Shown here one piece after another: positions 48,677 to 59,836 of a stretch of DNA of 64,000 nt. This DNA is from Klebsiella aerogenes. Lineage in GTDB: Bacteria; Pseudomonadota; Gammaproteobacteria; Enterobacterales; Enterobacteriaceae. The notes under the pieces were generated by a model, which made no database searches, was not told the DNA's origin, and saw only the letters and a list, made by a program, of their open reading frames with translations. Each line of letters begins with the position of its first letter. Position 1 is the stretch's first letter. The DNA lies in the NCBI GenBank assembly GCA_029027985.1, contig CP119076.1, positions 3,470,422 to 3,534,421 on the forward strand. Reading direction: 5' to 3'. The position numbers and the translations under genes are program-made.

Positions 48677-48703
48677 TGATGACCAGGGTAGACTAAGCAG
48701 CGA

Positions 48704-50605
48704 ATGAAATTACAGAATTCTTTCCGCGACTATACGGCCGAATCCTCGCTGTTTGTACGCCGGGCGCTAGTCGCTTTTACGGGCATCTTGTTGCTTACCG
48801 GCGTGCTGATTGCCAACTTGTACAACGTACAAGTTGTCCGTTTCAACGACTACCAAACACGTTCCAATGAAAACCGCATCAAGCTGGTCCCTATTCCGCC
48901 AAGCCGCGGTATTATTTACGATCGCAACGGTACGCCGCTGGCGCTGAACCGCACCATCTACCAGTTGGAAATGATGCCGGAAAAAGTCGATAACGTGCAG
49001 CAGACGCTGGATGCGCTGCGCGGCGTCGTCGACCTGACCGACGACGATATCGCCGGTTTTAAAAAGGAGCGCGCGCGCTCCCATCGCTTCACCTCGATCC
49101 CGGTGAAGGTCAATCTTAATGAAGTACAGGTAGCGCGCTTTGCCGTTAACCAGTATCGCTTCCCCGGCGTCGAAGTCAAAGGCTATAAGCGTCGCTACTA
49201 TCCGTATAACTCCGCCCTGACTCACGTTATCGGCTACGTCTCTAAAATTAACGATAAAGACGTCGATCGCCTGGATAAAGAAGGGAAACTGGCCAACTAT
49301 GCATCGACCCATGATATCGGCAAGCTGGGGATCGAACGCTATTACGAAGACGTTCTGCACGGCCAGACCGGTTACGAAGAGGTTGAAGTCAACAACCGCG
49401 GCCGCGTCATCCGCCAGTTGAAAGAAGTCCCGCCGCAGGCCGGGCGCGACATCTACTTAACGCTCGATTTGAAACTGCAGCAGTACATCGAAACGCTGCT
49501 GGCTGGCAGTCGTGCGGCGGTGGTGGTTACCGATCCGCGCAGCGGCGCTATTCTGGCGCTGGTTTCTACGCCGAGCTATGACCCTAACCTGTTTGTCGAT
49601 GGCATCTCCAGCAAAGATTATTCCGGATTGCTGAACGATCCTAACACCCCGCTGGTCAACCGCGCGACGCAAGGGGTTTATCCGCCAGCGTCGACAGTGA
49701 AGCCGTACGTCGCCGTGTCAGCCCTGAGCGCTAACGTCATTACGCGCAACACCAGCCTGTTTGACCCGGGGTGGTGGCAGTTGCCTGGTTCGGAAAAACG
49801 CTACCGTGACTGGAAAAAATGGGGCCATGGCCACCTTAACGTCACCAAAGCGCTGGAAGAATCTGCGGATACCTACTTCTACCAGGTTGCCTATGATATG
49901 GGTATTGATCGCCTTTCCGAATGGATGAGCAAATTCGGTTACGGCCACTACACCGGCGTCGACCTGGCGGAAGAACGCTCCGGCAACATGCCAACCCGCG
50001 AATGGAAGCTGAAGCGCTTTAAGAAACCCTGGTATCAGGGCGACACCATCCCGGTCGGTATCGGCCAGGGTTACTGGACCGCTACGCCGATTCAAATGAA
50101 CAAAGCGTTGATGATCCTGATAAACGATGGCGTCGTTAAAGTGCCTCACCTGCTGCAAAGTACCTTCGAAGATGGCAAGCAGGTACCGTGGATGCAGCCG
50201 CATGAACCGCCGGTCGGCGATATTCATTCCGGTTACTGGGAAATCGCCAAAGACGGAATGTATGGCGTCGCCAACCGCGGCAACGGCACCGCGCATAAAT
50301 ACTTTGCCAGCGCGCCGTATAAAATCGCGGCGAAATCCGGTACCGCGCAGGTGTTCGGTCTGAAGGCCAACGAAACCTATAACGCGCACAGAATTTCTGA
50401 ACGTCTCCGTGACCATAAACTCATGACGGCGTTTGCACCTTACAACAACCCCCAGGTCGCGGTAGCGATGATCCTGGAAAATGGCGGCGCCGGCCCAGCG
50501 GTCGGCACCATTATGCGCCAGATCCTCGATCACATTATGCTGGGTGATAACAACACCAATCTGCCGAGTGAAAACCCGGCCGTGACGGCGGGGGAGGATC
50601 AGTAA
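48704..50605 (+). CDS. mrdA: MrdA, penicillin-binding protein 2
   Basis: Peptidoglycan transpeptidase of the elongasome, 633 residues as in E. coli. One N-terminal membrane span is at about 20-40, a pedestal domain follows, then the transpeptidase domain with Ser330 in PASTVKP, the SxN-type motif near residue 387 (SAD) and KSGTAQ near 544. It acts with RodA, encoded next with a one-base overlap (TAATG). It is the target of mecillinam in the family. Confidence 0.98.
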   Translation: MKLQNSFRDYTAESSLFVRRALVAFTGILLLTGVLIANLYNVQVVRFNDYQTRSNENRIKLVPIPPSRGIIYDRNGTPLALNRTIYQLEMMPEKVDNVQQTLDALRGVVDLTDDDIAGFKKERARSHRFTSIPVKVNLNEVQVARFAVNQYRFPGVEVKGYKRRYYPYNSALTHVIGYVSKINDKDVDRLDKEGKLANYASTHDIGKLGIERYYEDVLHGQTGYEEVEVNNRGRVIRQLKEVPPQAGRDIYLTLDLKLQQYIETLLAGSRAAVVVTDPRSGAILALVSTPSYDPNLFVDGISSKDYSGLLNDPNTPLVNRATQGVYPPASTVKPYVAVSALSANVITRNTSLFDPGWWQLPGSEKRYRDWKKWGHGHLNVTKALEESADTYFYQVAYDMGIDRLSEWMSKFGYGHYTGVDLAEERSGNMPTREWKLKRFKKPWYQGDTIPVGIGQGYWTATPIQMNKALMILINDGVVKVPHLLQSTFEDGKQVPWMQPHEPPVGDIHSGYWEIAKDGMYGVANRGNGTAHKYFASAPYKIAAKSGTAQVFGLKANETYNAHRISERLRDHKLMTAFAPYNNPQVAVAMILENGGAGPAVGTIMRQILDHIMLGDNNTNLPSENPAVTAGEDQ

Positions 50606-51717
50606 TGACCGATAATCCGAATAAAAGATCGCTATGGGATAAAATCCATCTCGACCCAACCATGCTGCTGATCCTGCTGGCGCTGCTGACCTACAGCGCG
50701 CTGGTAATCTGGAGCGCCAGCGGTCAGGACGTTGGGATGATGGAACGTAAAATTGGTCAAATCGCCATGGGTGTGGTGATTATGATCGTCATGGCGCAGA
50801 TCCCGCCGCGTGTGTACGAAGGCTGGGCCCCCTATCTCTATATTTTCTGTATTATCTTGCTGGTGGCGGTAGACGCATTCGGCGCTATCTCCAAAGGTGC
50901 TCAGCGCTGGCTCGACCTTGGCGTAGTCCGTTTCCAGCCGTCGGAAATCGCTAAAATCGCCGTGCCGTTGATGGTGGCGCGCTTTATTAACCGCGATGTC
51001 TGCCCACCATCGTTGAAGAATACCGCTATCGCGCTGGTGCTGATATTCCTGCCGACCCTGCTGGTCGCGGCGCAACCTGACCTTGGTACCTCGATTCTGA
51101 TCGCCCTGTCAGGCCTGTTCGTTCTGTTCCTCTCCGGCCTGAGCTGGCGTCTGATCGGCATCGCGGTACTGCTGGTCGCCGCCTTTATTCCGATTTTGTG
51201 GTTCTTCCTGATGCACGACTACCAACGTCAGCGTGTGATGATGCTGCTCGATCCGGAAACCGATCCGTTAGGCGCGGGCTATCATATTATTCAATCCAAA
51301 ATCGCCATTGGCTCCGGCGGCTTACGCGGCAAAGGTTGGCTACACGGCACCCAATCGCAGCTCGAATTCTTACCGGAGCGCCATACTGACTTTATCTTCG
51401 CGGTTCTCGCGGAAGAGTTAGGGCTTATCGGCGTATTGATCCTACTGGCGTTGTATATTTTGCTTATTATGCGCGGACTGTGGATCGCCGCTCAGGCGCA
51501 AACCACTTTCGGGCGGGTCATGGCTGGCGGTTTAATGTTGATTTTATTCGTTTATGTCTTCGTAAATATTGGTATGGTAAGTGGTATTTTGCCGGTGGTG
51601 GGGGTACCTTTGCCGCTGGTCAGCTACGGGGGCTCGGCCCTCATCGTATTGATGGCCGGGTTTGGTATCGTGATGTCGATCCATACCCACAGAAAAATGT
51701 TGTCGAAAAGCGTTTAA
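50605..51717 (+). CDS. mrdB: RodA (MrdB), SEDS peptidoglycan glycosyltransferase
   Basis: Polymerises lipid II during lateral wall growth, paired with PBP2. It has 370 residues with about ten membrane segments. The essential periplasmic aspartate is Asp262 in ERHTDFIFA. The C-terminal SEDS block [14 protein letters not shown] is intact. Its start overlaps the mrdA stop by one base, and rlpA follows 10 bases later. Confidence 0.98.
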   Translation: MTDNPNKRSLWDKIHLDPTMLLILLALLTYSALVIWSASGQDVGMMERKIGQIAMGVVIMIVMAQIPPRVYEGWAPYLYIFCIILLVAVDAFGAISKGAQRWLDLGVVRFQPSEIAKIAVPLMVARFINRDVCPPSLKNTAIALVLIFLPTLLVAAQPDLGTSILIALSGLFVLFLSGLSWRLIGIAVLLVAAFIPILWFFLMHDYQRQRVMMLLDPETDPLGAGYHIIQSKIAIGSGGLRGKGWLHGTQSQLEFLPERHTDFIFAVLAEELGLIGVLILLALYILLIMRGLWIAAQAQTTFGRVMAGGLMLILFVYVFVNIGMVSGILPVVGVPLPLVSYGGSALIVLMAGFGIVMSIHTHRKMLSKSV

Positions 51718-51727
51718 GGGGTTCGCA

Positions 51728-52849
51728 ATGCGTAAGCAATGGCTGGGGATCTGCATAGCAGCTGGGCTGCTGGCGGCATGTTCGGGTGAAGACGTTCAAC
51801 AGAAGACGGTTAGCGTCCCGCAGCCGGCCGTCTGTAATGGTCCGACGGTAGAAATCAGCGGCGCGGATCCGCATTTCGAAACGCTAAACGCCACCGCCAA
51901 CCAGGATTATCAGCGTGACGGTAAAAGTTATAAAATCGTCCAGGACCCGGCTAACTTTACCCAAACCGGTCTGGCCGCAATTTATGACGCGGAACCGAAC
52001 AGCAACCTGACCGCCTCCGGCGAAGCCTTTGACCCGACGCAGCTCACCGCTGCGCATCCGACGCTGCCCATCCCAAGCTATGCGCGCATCACTAACCTGG
52101 CTAACGGCCGGATGATCGTGGTGCGCATTAACGATCGCGGGCCGTATGGCAACGACCGGGTCATTTCCCTGTCGCGCGCCTCCGCTGACCGCCTGAATAC
52201 CTCGAACAACACCAAAGTTCGTATCGACCCGATTATCGTCGCACAGGACGGCGCGTTGTCCGGCCCCGGTATGGCGTGTACGACCGTCGCTAAGCAAACC
52301 TACGCCCTGCCTTCGCGCCCGAACCTTGACGGCGACGGTTCCGCCGCTATCGCCGCGCCTGCCGACCAGTCGAACGTGCGCGCTATCAGTAACTCGACGT
52401 TGAAGCCGGAAGATGGCGTGGGCGCGCCAGTCAACAGCAGTGGATTCCTCGGTGCGCCAACGCCGCTCAATAATGGCGTGCTGGAAAGCAGTGAACCCGC
52501 CGTAGCGCCAGCCGCTGCGACGCCAAACGCGCCGGTCACCGCGCCAGGCTCCATTCAGGGGAGCGTCGCTCCGGCGGCGGCTACCGCAACCGCCGCGGTT
52601 GCTGCTCCTGCAGCCAGCGCCAATGGCGAGGTCGTCGTACAGGTCGGCGCCGTTAGCGATCAGGCTCGCGCACAGCAGTATCAGCAGCGTTTAAGCCAAC
52701 AGTTCTCCGTCCCGGGCCGCGTGATGCAAAACGGCGCAGTGTGGCGGATCCAACTGGGCCCATTCGCCAGTAAGTCGCAGGCCGCCACGGTACAACAGCG
52801 CCTGCAAAACGAAGCACAACTGCAGTCATTTATTACTCGCGCCAACTAA
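51728..52849 (+). CDS. rlpA: RlpA, septal-ring lipoprotein
   Basis: Outer-membrane lipoprotein of the division septum; a lytic transglycosylase in Pseudomonas, with activity not shown in E. coli. It has 373 residues (E. coli 362). Lipobox LLAAC with Cys18; a double-psi beta-barrel at about 85-185 (GLAAIYD to RINDRGPYG); an Ala/Pro/Val-rich linker (about 250-300); and a SPOR domain (about 300-373) that binds denuded glycan. The linker is low-complexity and likely explains the length difference. Confidence 0.96.
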   Translation: MRKQWLGICIAAGLLAACSGEDVQQKTVSVPQPAVCNGPTVEISGADPHFETLNATANQDYQRDGKSYKIVQDPANFTQTGLAAIYDAEPNSNLTASGEAFDPTQLTAAHPTLPIPSYARITNLANGRMIVVRINDRGPYGNDRVISLSRASADRLNTSNNTKVRIDPIIVAQDGALSGPGMACTTVAKQTYALPSRPNLDGDGSAAIAAPADQSNVRAISNSTLKPEDGVGAPVNSSGFLGAPTPLNNGVLESSEPAVAPAAATPNAPVTAPGSIQGSVAPAAATATAAVAAPAASANGEVVVQVGAVSDQARAQQYQQRLSQQFSVPGRVMQNGAVWRIQLGPFASKSQAATVQQRLQNEAQLQSFITRAN

Positions 52850-52938
52850 ACGCGCCGTTGCGGCATCTCGCGCTACTGCATATGTAAAAGTCGTTAACAA
52901 AGTCATGTGCAATGTCGGATGCCGCTGCGAAACGCATT

Positions 52939-52947
52939 TGCTATAGT
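52939..52947 (+). promoter_or_regulatory. Probable dacA promoter (extended -10)
   Basis: TGCTATAGT, an extended -10, 45 bases before the dacA ATG; the -35 is weak. Confidence 0.5.
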
Positions 52948-52991
52948 AAGGCACTTTTTTTAATTTCATCACGGATGCCGTTGTTCTAACC

Positions 52992-54191
52992 ATGAAGACC
53001 TCTTTCACCGCTCGTTTACTCGTTACGGCCCTCTCCGTTGCGGCACTGTCCACCGCTGCCCGCGCTGATGACCTGAATATGAAAACCATGATCCCTGGCG
53101 CTCCGCAGATCGATGCCGAATCCTGGGTTCTTATCGATTACAACTCAGGTAAAGTGCTGGCGGAAAACAACGCCGACTCCCGCCGCGATCCGGCGAGCCT
53201 GACCAAAATGATGACCAGCTACGTCATTGGCCAGGCCATGAAGGCGGGCAAATTCAAAGAATCCGATCTGGTCACCGTAGGCAACGACGCGTGGGCGACC
53301 GGTAATCCGGTGTTCAAAGGTTCTTCACTGATGTTCCTGAAGCCCGGTATGCAGGTACCGGTTTCTCAGCTAATCCGCGGTATCAACCTGCAGTCCGGTA
53401 ACGATGCCTGCGTGGCGATGGCCGACTATGTCGCTGGCAGCCAGGATGCGTTCGTTAGCCTGATGAATAACTACGTTAACGCACTGGGTCTGAAAAATAC
53501 CCATTTCCAGACCGTCCATGGTCTGGACGCTGACGGCCAGTACAGCTCCGCGCGCGACATGGCGCTGATCGGCCAGGCGCTGATCCGCGACGTACCGAAC
53601 GAATACTCTATCTACCGTGAGAAAGAGTTTACCTTCAACGGTATTCGCCAGCTCAACCGTAACGGCCTGCTGTGGGATAACAGCCTCAACGTCGACGGTA
53701 TTAAAACCGGTCATACCGACAAAGCAGGCTACAACCTGGTCGCTTCCGCCACCGAAGGGCAGATGCGCTTGATCTCTGCGGTGATGGGCGGGCGTACCTA
53801 CAAAGGTCGTGAATCTGAAAGCAAGAAACTGCTGACCTGGGGTTTCCGTTTCTTTGAAACCGTGAACCCGATTAAAGCCGGTAAAGAATTCGCCTCTGAG
53901 CCAGCCTGGTTTGGTAATAGCGATCGCGCCTCTCTGGGCGTGGATAAAGATGTCTATCTGACTATCCCACGCGGGCGCATGAAAGACCTGAAAGCCAGCT
54001 ATGTACTGAACAACACCGAACTGCACGCGCCGCTGCAGAAAAACCAGGTCGTCGGTACGATTAACTTCCAGCTGGATGGCAAAACCATCGATCAGCGTCC
54101 GTTAGTGGTGCTGCAGGAAATTCCGGAAGGTAATTTCTTCGGCAAAATCATTGATTACATTAAGTTAATGTTCCATCACTGGTTTGGTTAA
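52992..54191 (+). CDS. dacA: DacA, D-alanyl-D-alanine carboxypeptidase (PBP5)
   Basis: Removes the terminal D-Ala from peptidoglycan pentapeptides and helps maintain cell shape. It has 399 residues. The signal peptide ends at ARA (residue 25). The active site is Ser69 of the precursor (mature Ser44) in SLTK; SGN is near residue 134 and KTG near 237. The C-terminal amphipathic helix [14 protein letters not shown] anchors it to the outer face of the inner membrane. N-terminal signal residues differ from E. coli; the mature part is close. Confidence 0.98.
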   Translation: MKTSFTARLLVTALSVAALSTAARADDLNMKTMIPGAPQIDAESWVLIDYNSGKVLAENNADSRRDPASLTKMMTSYVIGQAMKAGKFKESDLVTVGNDAWATGNPVFKGSSLMFLKPGMQVPVSQLIRGINLQSGNDACVAMADYVAGSQDAFVSLMNNYVNALGLKNTHFQTVHGLDADGQYSSARDMALIGQALIRDVPNEYSIYREKEFTFNGIRQLNRNGLLWDNSLNVDGIKTGHTDKAGYNLVASATEGQMRLISAVMGGRTYKGRESESKKLLTWGFRFFETVNPIKAGKEFASEPAWFGNSDRASLGVDKDVYLTIPRGRMKDLKASYVLNNTELHAPLQKNQVVGTINFQLDGKTIDQRPLVVLQEIPEGNFFGKIIDYIKLMFHHWFG

Positions 54192-54250
54192 AAATTGAGC
54201 ACTTGAAAGTGTGATTTCCATCCCCATATACTATTCATCAAGAAACCTGA

Positions 54251-54283
54251 TAACTCCCACCTCACGTGGGAGTTATTATTTTT
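54251..54283 (+). terminator. dacA terminator
   Basis: TAACTCCCAC/GTGGGAGTTA with a five-base loop, followed by TTATTTTT. It lies between dacA and ybeD. Confidence 0.85.
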
Positions 54284-54304
54284 AGTCGTCACACCGGAGC
54301 TGAC

Positions 54305-54568
54305 ATGAAAACCAAACTTAACGAACTGCTTGAATTCCCTACTCCATTTACTTACAAAGTAATGGGGCAGGCGTTGCCTGAGCTGGTTGATCAGGTGGTG
54401 GAAGTGGTACAGCGCCATGCGCCTGGTGATTACTCTCCGTCAGTAAAACCGAGCAGCAAAGGTAACTACCACTCGGTCTCCATCACCATTACCGCAACCC
54501 ATATCGAGCAGGTAGAAGCCCTGTATGAAGAACTGGGCAATATCGACATCGTCCGGATGGTGCTGTAA
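54305..54568 (+). CDS. ybeD: YbeD, DUF493 protein
   Basis: Small cytoplasmic protein of 87 residues from [11 protein letters not shown], the E. coli length; thirteen more upstream codons are open but overlap the dacA terminator. The fold in the family is ACT-like (ferredoxin-like alpha/beta), consistent with [24 protein letters not shown]. Function is not established; it neighbours lipB in most enterobacteria. GGAGCTGAC precedes the ATG. Confidence 0.95.
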   Translation: MKTKLNELLEFPTPFTYKVMGQALPELVDQVVEVVQRHAPGDYSPSVKPSSKGNYHSVSITITATHIEQVEALYEELGNIDIVRMVL

Positions 54569-54577
54569 CCCATCTTG

Positions 54578-54602
54578 TTACCCGGCCTCAACCGCCGGGT
54601 AA
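54578..54602 (+). terminator. Hairpin after ybeD
   Basis: TTACCCGGC (54578-54586)/GCCGGGTAA (54594-54602) with a seven-base loop; a pyrimidine-rich but T-poor tail follows. Probable terminator before lipB. Confidence 0.55.
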
Positions 54603-54667
54603 TTCCCTCCTTCTGCTGTGATATACTCTCCCTCACTTAAGCCATCTCTCTCTGCGGAGACGTTGTT

Positions 54668-55309
54668 TTGCAGCACAATACTATTCTTATCCGACAACTC
54701 GGCCTGCAACCTTACGAACCCATCTCGCAGGCAATGCACGAATTTACCGACAGCCGCGATGACGCCACGCTGGATGAAATCTGGCTGGTAGAACACTCGC
54801 CGGTATTTACCCAGGGTCAGGCTGGTAAAGCGGAACACGTCCTGGTTCCCGGCGATATTCCGGTGATTCAGAGCGATCGCGGCGGCCAGGTGACCTACCA
54901 CGGACCGGGTCAGCAGGTCATGTACGTGTTACTGAATCTCAAGCGCCGTAAGCTGGGTGTGCGTGAACTGGTGACGCTGCTTGAGCAAACCGTGGTTAAT
55001 ACGCTTGCCGAGTACCAGATTGCATCCCACCCGCGCGCCGATGCGCCGGGAGTTTATGTTGGCGAACAGAAAATCTGCTCTCTGGGACTGCGTATCCGCA
55101 AGGGCTGCTCGTTCCACGGGTTGGCGCTGAATATCGCGATGGATCTGACGCCTTTCCTGCGCATTAATCCCTGTGGCTATGCCGGTATGGAAATGACGCA
55201 AATGCGCCAGTGGCAGCCGCAGGCCACTCCGGAAAACGTGGCGCCGCGCCTGGTCGCTAACCTGCTGGCGTTGCTCAATAATCCGCCTCATGAATATGTA
55301 GCCGCTTGA
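54668..55309 (+). CDS. lipB: LipB, octanoyl-ACP:protein octanoyltransferase
   Basis: Transfers octanoate from acyl carrier protein to lipoyl domains, the first step of endogenous lipoylation. It has 213 residues; the start is TTG, as in E. coli. Substrate-binding block [14 protein letters not shown] near residue 75, the catalytic Lys in KICSLGLRI near 135 and the acyl-carrying Cys in NPCGYAGM near 169. The product is used by LipA, encoded 1.3 kb downstream. Confidence 0.97.
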   Translation: MQHNTILIRQLGLQPYEPISQAMHEFTDSRDDATLDEIWLVEHSPVFTQGQAGKAEHVLVPGDIPVIQSDRGGQVTYHGPGQQVMYVLLNLKRRKLGVRELVTLLEQTVVNTLAEYQIASHPRADAPGVYVGEQKICSLGLRIRKGCSFHGLALNIAMDLTPFLRINPCGYAGMEMTQMRQWQPQATPENVAPRLVANLLALLNNPPHEYVAA

Positions 55310-55317
55310 TAAGCCTT

Positions 55318-55339
55318 GCGCTCTGCACGTTCAGAGCGC
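55318..55339 (+). terminator. Hairpin after lipB
   Basis: GCGCTCTG (55318-55325)/CAGAGCGC (55332-55339), six-base loop, no T tract. Confidence 0.45.
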
Positions 55340-55452
55340 CGCTAAATAGCGCAAGTCATTATTAATACTTCGGATTTGCAATCAATTGTCACGTTCCGCA
55401 ACGTAATGGCCCGCTATAATAGCGCGATACACCCGACAACCGGACGCGCTGA

Positions 55453-56403
55453 GTGGCAGAAAATCATCCCCCATCGGAAACCCATGATCGGCCTGAAGAT
55501 CGGCAGATTTTTCGCATCCTGCGTAATATCGATCTCAATCTACTGACGATTTTCGAAGCGGTGTACGTACATAAAGGCATCGTCAACGCAGCGAAGGTGC
55601 TCAATATCACCCCCTCGGCTATCAGCCAGTCCATCAATAAACTACGGGCGCTGTTTCCCGATCCGTTATTTATTCGTAAAGGACAGGGAGTGACGCCAAC
55701 GGCATACGCGACCCACCTGCATCAATACATTAGTCAGGGAATGGAGGCCTTCCTTAATGCGCTGGATTTGAGCAACAGCTCGCACCAGCAGCGAGTCATG
55801 ACCATCGCTACCACCCCGACCGTTGGCGCATTGGTCATGCCAGTCATTGCCAAAGCCCTTAAGTCGCGATTTCCCCAGGTGTTACTGCATAACATCGCCA
55901 TTGCCGATGCCGCCAGCCAGCTCAATCAGCGACAGGTCGATTTGCTGATTGATACCTACACCCACAGTGGGTTGACCATTGCGCATCAGGTCCTGTTTTC
56001 CGAACCGGTCGTGATGTTTTGCCGTGAGGATCACCCCATTTTGCATCTCCCCCTGACGAAAGGAAATCTGCAGCAATATGAGTTCGCGCTGCTGCTACCG
56101 GAAGGGCAACGCTACCCCACCCTGAATCGGCAGCTTGAAGAATACGTCGGCGAGCGACGCTGCGGCTTTAGTAGCTATAACCTGCTGACGCAGGCAGCAA
56201 TGATAAATGACAGCGATATGTTGGGGTTAACGCCTGAGCGTATGTTCGCGCTGGTGGCTAAAATCTGGCCTCTACAGGCAATTCATTTCCCGCCGCTACA
56301 GGAGCAGCGCATCGATATCTCGCTGCATTACAACCGGCAAAGCGCGCAGGAACCATTGCTGAAAGAAATTATCGACACCATTCTGCAGACTTTTTCGTGC
56401 TAA
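55453..56403 (+). CDS. ybeF: YbeF, LysR-family regulator
   Basis: LysR-type transcription regulator, 316 residues, retained between lipB and lipA as in E. coli; its target is unknown. The start is GTG. Helix-turn-helix at about 30-85 (LNLLTIFEAVYVHKGIVNAA, then TPSAISQSINKLRALF); the effector-binding domain occupies the remainder. The effector domain reads as more divergent from E. coli than neighbouring proteins, so the ligand may differ. Confidence 0.93.
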   Translation: MAENHPPSETHDRPEDRQIFRILRNIDLNLLTIFEAVYVHKGIVNAAKVLNITPSAISQSINKLRALFPDPLFIRKGQGVTPTAYATHLHQYISQGMEAFLNALDLSNSSHQQRVMTIATTPTVGALVMPVIAKALKSRFPQVLLHNIAIADAASQLNQRQVDLLIDTYTHSGLTIAHQVLFSEPVVMFCREDHPILHLPLTKGNLQQYEFALLLPEGQRYPTLNRQLEEYVGERRCGFSSYNLLTQAAMINDSDMLGLTPERMFALVAKIWPLQAIHFPPLQEQRIDISLHYNRQSAQEPLLKEIIDTILQTFSC

Positions 56404-56486
56404 CCGCACGGGAGGGAAAAGTATAAAACAACAACTATTTTACAATTTGCCGGGTAACCAGGCTGCTTTCAACCCCGTATCAATGG

Positions 56487-56492
56487 TATACT
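56487..56492 (+). promoter_or_regulatory. Probable lipA -10 element
   Basis: TATACT 93 bases before the lipA ATG, in the 181-base gap after ybeF. The -35 is not clear. Confidence 0.4.
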
Positions 56493-56584
56493 GCCTGTCC
56501 TTAGTTCAAAAATAGTTGATAAATACAACATTTCATTGAATTAATTCGCTTTCCTTCGTGACTCGCAACTGGAACACGCACGCT

Positions 56585-57550
56585 ATGAGTAAACCCATTG
56601 TGATGGAACGCGGTGTTAAGTACCGCGACGCCGATAAAATGGCCCTTATCCCGGTGAAAAACGTGGCAACTGAGCGTGAAGCTCTGCTCAGAAAACCGGA
56701 ATGGATGAAAATCAAACTTCCGGCTGACTCGTCCCGTATTCAGGGGATCAAGGCAGCGATGCGTAAGAACGGCCTGCACTCCGTGTGTGAAGAAGCCTCT
56801 TGCCCGAACCTTGCTGAGTGCTTCAACCACGGCACCGCGACCTTTATGATCCTCGGCGCCATCTGTACCCGCCGCTGCCCGTTCTGCGACGTCGCCCACG
56901 GTCGCCCGGTGACGCCTGATGCCAACGAACCACAAAAGCTGGCGCAGACTATCGCTGACATGGGCCTGCGCTACGTGGTCGTGACGTCCGTTGACCGTGA
57001 CGATCTTCGTGATGGCGGCGCACAGCACTTCGCCGACTGCATCAGCGCTATCCGCGAGAAGAGCCCGTCGATCAAGATTGAGACTCTGGTCCCGGATTTC
57101 CGCGGCCGTATGGATCGCGCGCTGGATATTCTGAAAGTCACTCCACCGGATGTGTTTAACCACAACCTGGAAAACGTACCACGTCTGTATCGTCAGGTTC
57201 GTCCGGGCGCAGATTACAACTGGTCACTGAAGCTGCTGGAGCGCTTTAAAGAAGTGCATCCGGAAATCCCGACGAAGTCAGGCTTAATGGTCGGTCTCGG
57301 TGAAACCAATGAAGAGATCATTGAAGTGATGCGCGACCTGCGTCGCCATGGCGTCACGATGCTGACGCTAGGCCAGTACCTGCAGCCGAGCCGTCACCAC
57401 CTGCCGGTCCAGCGCTACGTAAGCCCGGAAGAGTTTGAAGAGATGAAAGCCGAAGCAATGGCGATGGGCTTCACCCACGCTGCCTGCGGCCCGTTCGTCC
57501 GCTCTTCCTACCACGCTGACCTGCAAGCAAAAGGTATGGAAGTTAAATAA
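56585..57550 (+). CDS. lipA: Lipoyl synthase
   Basis: Radical-SAM enzyme that inserts two sulfurs into protein-bound octanoate. From [10 protein letters not shown] it has 321 residues, the E. coli length; nine upstream codons are open but not conserved. The auxiliary cluster is [12 protein letters not shown] near residues 68-79, the SAM cluster CTRRCPFC near 94-101, and the auxiliary Ser ligand RSSYHA is near the C-terminus. A GC-rich hairpin follows the stop. Confidence 0.98.
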   Translation: MSKPIVMERGVKYRDADKMALIPVKNVATEREALLRKPEWMKIKLPADSSRIQGIKAAMRKNGLHSVCEEASCPNLAECFNHGTATFMILGAICTRRCPFCDVAHGRPVTPDANEPQKLAQTIADMGLRYVVVTSVDRDDLRDGGAQHFADCISAIREKSPSIKIETLVPDFRGRMDRALDILKVTPPDVFNHNLENVPRLYRQVRPGADYNWSLKLLERFKEVHPEIPTKSGLMVGLGETNEEIIEVMRDLRRHGVTMLTLGQYLQPSRHHLPVQRYVSPEEFEEMKAEAMAMGFTHAACGPFVRSSYHADLQAKGMEVK

Positions 57551-57566
57551 GCTTCCCTTCCTCTCT

Positions 57567-57594
57567 GGCCGCCGCTCGCCGGCGGCCTGCTTTA
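57567..57594 (+). terminator. lipA terminator
   Basis: GGCCGCCG (57567-57574)/CGGCGGCC (57580-57587) with a five-base loop and TGCTTTA. Confidence 0.6.
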
Positions 57595-57769
57595 CCCCGC
57601 CAATATCCTTTTCTGTACCGGATGTCCCTGGAAACAATCCGTTGCATTTTTTCGTAGTAAAAAAGCGCTGACCATAAAAAAGGCGACAACGAATACGCTG
57701 CCGCCTCTTTGCCGCCTGAGCATCTCACCCGGCCGCAACACGCCCCCGTCCTCGGGAACCCGTGATTAA

Positions 57770-57976
57770 TTACTCTTTATGAGAGAGTTTCTGTGCTGGC
57801 GTTTCTTCCTCAGCACTGGTTTTCTTCGCACTATCATCGTCATCATTCATGGCTTTCTTAAAGCCTTTGATGGCCGACCCCAGGTCTCCACCCAACGTGC
57901 GTAATTTTTTGGTACCAAACACTAAAATAATCAGCGCTGCGACTACCAGCAGTTTGGTAATACTAATCTCACCCAT
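57770..57976 (-). CDS. tatE: TatE, Sec-independent translocase component
   Basis: TatA paralogue of the twin-arginine export system, 68 residues. N-terminal membrane helix ([18 protein letters not shown]), a hinge at FGTKKL, an amphipathic helix ([16 protein letters not shown]) and an acidic/Lys tail. The conserved Gly-Glu at the N-terminus (MGEIS) matches TatE rather than TatA (MGGIS). It is transcribed alone on the minus strand, convergent with lipA. Confidence 0.95.
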   Translation of the reverse strand: MGEISITKLLVVAALIILVFGTKKLRTLGGDLGSAIKGFKKAMNDDDDSAKKTSAEEETPAQKLSHKE

Positions 57977-58114
57977 AGCTAACCTTCTTCTCTATACAAG
58001 CTCAAGCTGCGAATACGCCATCATACACATACACGCATACAATTAACGGCTATTTGACGCGCCGACACAATAGCAATCTGTAACAAGGTGAATCAAGCCT
58101 TGTTTAAAAAAACA

Positions 58115-58903
58115 TCACAATAATTGCGGTGGCGCAAACCTGCGGTTTTGCAGCACCGGTAAACGTTCGCGCACCTGACGAACATAATCCGCGGATATCT
58201 CTGCAAAAATCATCTGCGGCTGCTCTGCCGCCCCGGCGAGGGTCGTCCCCAGCGGATCGATAATCCGGCTCTGGCCAATATTTCGCGTTCCGCACTCGCC
58301 TGCCGCAATGATATAGCAGGTAGTGTCCAGCGCCCGCGCCGCCAGCAGCGTAGACCAATGGTGCTCTTTCAGCGGGCCGCGAACCCACGCCGTCGGCAGC
58401 ACCAAAATATCAGCGCCGCTTAATGCTAACGATAGCGCTAATTCAGGAAAGCGTAAATCGTAGCAGGTCATTAAGCCGATACGCATCCCATTAACATCGA
58501 TTAACGGTGGGATTTGCTGGCCTGCATCCACCAGTCGCGACTCCTGCATAGTAAACGCATCGTACAAATGGAGTTTCTGGTATTGTGCGCTAATCGCGCC
58601 CCGGCGTATTGCGACCAGCGTATTGGTCGCCCGCCCTTCGCCTGACGGCACATGCAGGGTCAATACCGTCGTTAAGTCATTATGCCGGCTCTCGGCCAGC
58701 AGGCACTGCATAAAGCCGCCATCCAGCGCCTGCGCGGACTTCACTGACATATCAGGATCGTTATCGGCTCGCGCCAGCAGCGCTTCAGGCAGCACCAGCA
58801 ACGATACGTCGCGTTCTGCTGCCTGACGCATCAGTGCAACGCAGGTCTGCGCATTTGTTTGCCACTGCGCTGTTACGGCGAATTGTCCGGCTGCTACCCG
58901 CAT
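58115..58903 (-). CDS. ybeM: YbeM, nitrilase-family amidase (deaminated-glutathione amidase type)
   Basis: Carbon-nitrogen hydrolase of 262 residues, related to NIT1-type enzymes that repair deaminated glutathione. The catalytic triad appears complete: Glu in LPEALLAR near residue 40, Lys in [10 protein letters not shown] near 110 and Cys in [10 protein letters not shown] near 148. In E. coli K-12 this gene is, to my recollection, truncated; here it is full length with no frameshift. It is divergent from crcB. Confidence 0.92.
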   Translation of the reverse strand: MRVAAGQFAVTAQWQTNAQTCVALMRQAAERDVSLLVLPEALLARADNDPDMSVKSAQALDGGFMQCLLAESRHNDLTTVLTLHVPSGEGRATNTLVAIRRGAISAQYQKLHLYDAFTMQESRLVDAGQQIPPLIDVNGMRIGLMTCYDLRFPELALSLALSGADILVLPTAWVRGPLKEHHWSTLLAARALDTTCYIIAAGECGTRNIGQSRIIDPLGTTLAGAAEQPQMIFAEISADYVRQVRERLPVLQNRRFAPPQLL

Positions 58904-58992
58904 CTTTTTCTCCCGCTTGCGAATTCATAGCCAATCACGCGTTTACCGCGCTACACTCGACACTCTACCTAACCAAATAGCAGGAACTACGC

Positions 58993-59376
58993 GTGTTACA
59001 ACTCTTTTTGGCCGTTTTTGTTGGCGGCGGAACCGGCAGCGTGTTGCGCTGGTGGCTGGGCATGAAGTTTAATCCCATGCATCATGCTATTCCCATCGGT
59101 ACGCTGGCGGCAAACCTACTGGGCGCATTTATTATCGGCGCTGGGCTGGCATGGTTTAACCGCCTGACCACTGTCGATCCAATGTGGAAATTGCTTATCA
59201 CCACCGGTTTCTGCGGCGGCCTGACGACCTTCTCAACTTTTTCTGCCGAAGTGGTCTTCCTGCTGCAGCAGGGGCGTTTCAGCTGGGCGCTGTTGAACGT
59301 CGTGGTCAACTTGCTGGGCTCGTTTACCATGACGGCGATAGCCTTTTGGCTGTTTTCACAGTCAGCCGCACGCTAA
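58993..59376 (+). CDS. crcB: CrcB (Fluc), fluoride channel
   Basis: Small membrane channel exporting fluoride, acting as a dual-topology dimer. It has 127 residues and four hydrophobic segments. The family motif GGxxGxxxRW is [11 protein letters not shown] near residue 12, and the central [13 protein letters not shown] near 75 lines the pore. The start is GTG. I see no fluoride riboswitch in the 89 bases before it. Confidence 0.97.
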   Translation: MLQLFLAVFVGGGTGSVLRWWLGMKFNPMHHAIPIGTLAANLLGAFIIGAGLAWFNRLTTVDPMWKLLITTGFCGGLTTFSTFSAEVVFLLQQGRFSWALLNVVVNLLGSFTMTAIAFWLFSQSAAR

Positions 59377-59384
59377 CAACAGGC

Positions 59385-59415
59385 AAAAAAAAACCCGCCA
59401 GAAGCGGGTTTTTAT
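59385..59415. terminator. Terminator between crcB and cspE
   Basis: AAACCCGC/GCGGGTTT with a five-base loop, A run before and T run after, working in both directions for convergent genes. Confidence 0.9.
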
Positions 59416-59433
59416 ATTCTACTGACGCGTTGG

Positions 59434-59643
59434 TTAGATAGCCATTACGTTTGCAGCAGAAGGGCCTTTGGCACCGTTAGTGATTTCGAACTCTACGCGC
59501 TGACCTTCAGCCAGAGTTTTGAAACCGTTGGACTGGATTGCAGAGAAGTGTACGAATACATCTTTGCTGCCATCTTCCGGAGTAATGAAACCGAATCCTT
59601 TGGACTCATTAAACCACTTAACGTTACCTTTAATCTTAGACAT
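59434..59643 (-). CDS. cspE: Cold-shock-like protein CspE
   Basis: RNA-binding cold-shock-domain protein of 69 residues, an RNA chaperone and transcription antiterminator. Starts [23 protein letters not shown]1 is KGFGFI and RNP2 VFVHFS. An open frame 47 codons longer exists but is the mRNA leader. AAAGGTAATTTTG gives the ribosome site. The identity with E. coli CspE is nearly complete by eye; the related CspC differs in the middle loop. Confidence 0.95.
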   Translation of the reverse strand: MSKIKGNVKWFNESKGFGFITPEDGSKDVFVHFSAIQSNGFKTLAEGQRVEFEITNGAKGPSAANVMAI

Positions 59644-59836
59644 CAAAATTACCTTTAAATTAAAAAACGACACTAATGCTGTGTCGGATACCAGTACATC
59701 AATTGTGGTGCCTTTTGTCCAGCGTAAGTTTCTTAAAAAGTGATAAAAGTCTCTATCTTTATACCCGAAGGCTACGTTAGTCATTGTTTTTCAACAAGAC
59801 AAAGAACTTATCACTTTTGTTGCTAAGTTATGGCAA

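Noticed and set aside
58904-58992. Fluoride riboswitch before crcB
   Set aside because: The interval is only 89 bases and I see no pseudoknot-forming crcB motif; crcB here starts directly after a short promoter-like stretch.
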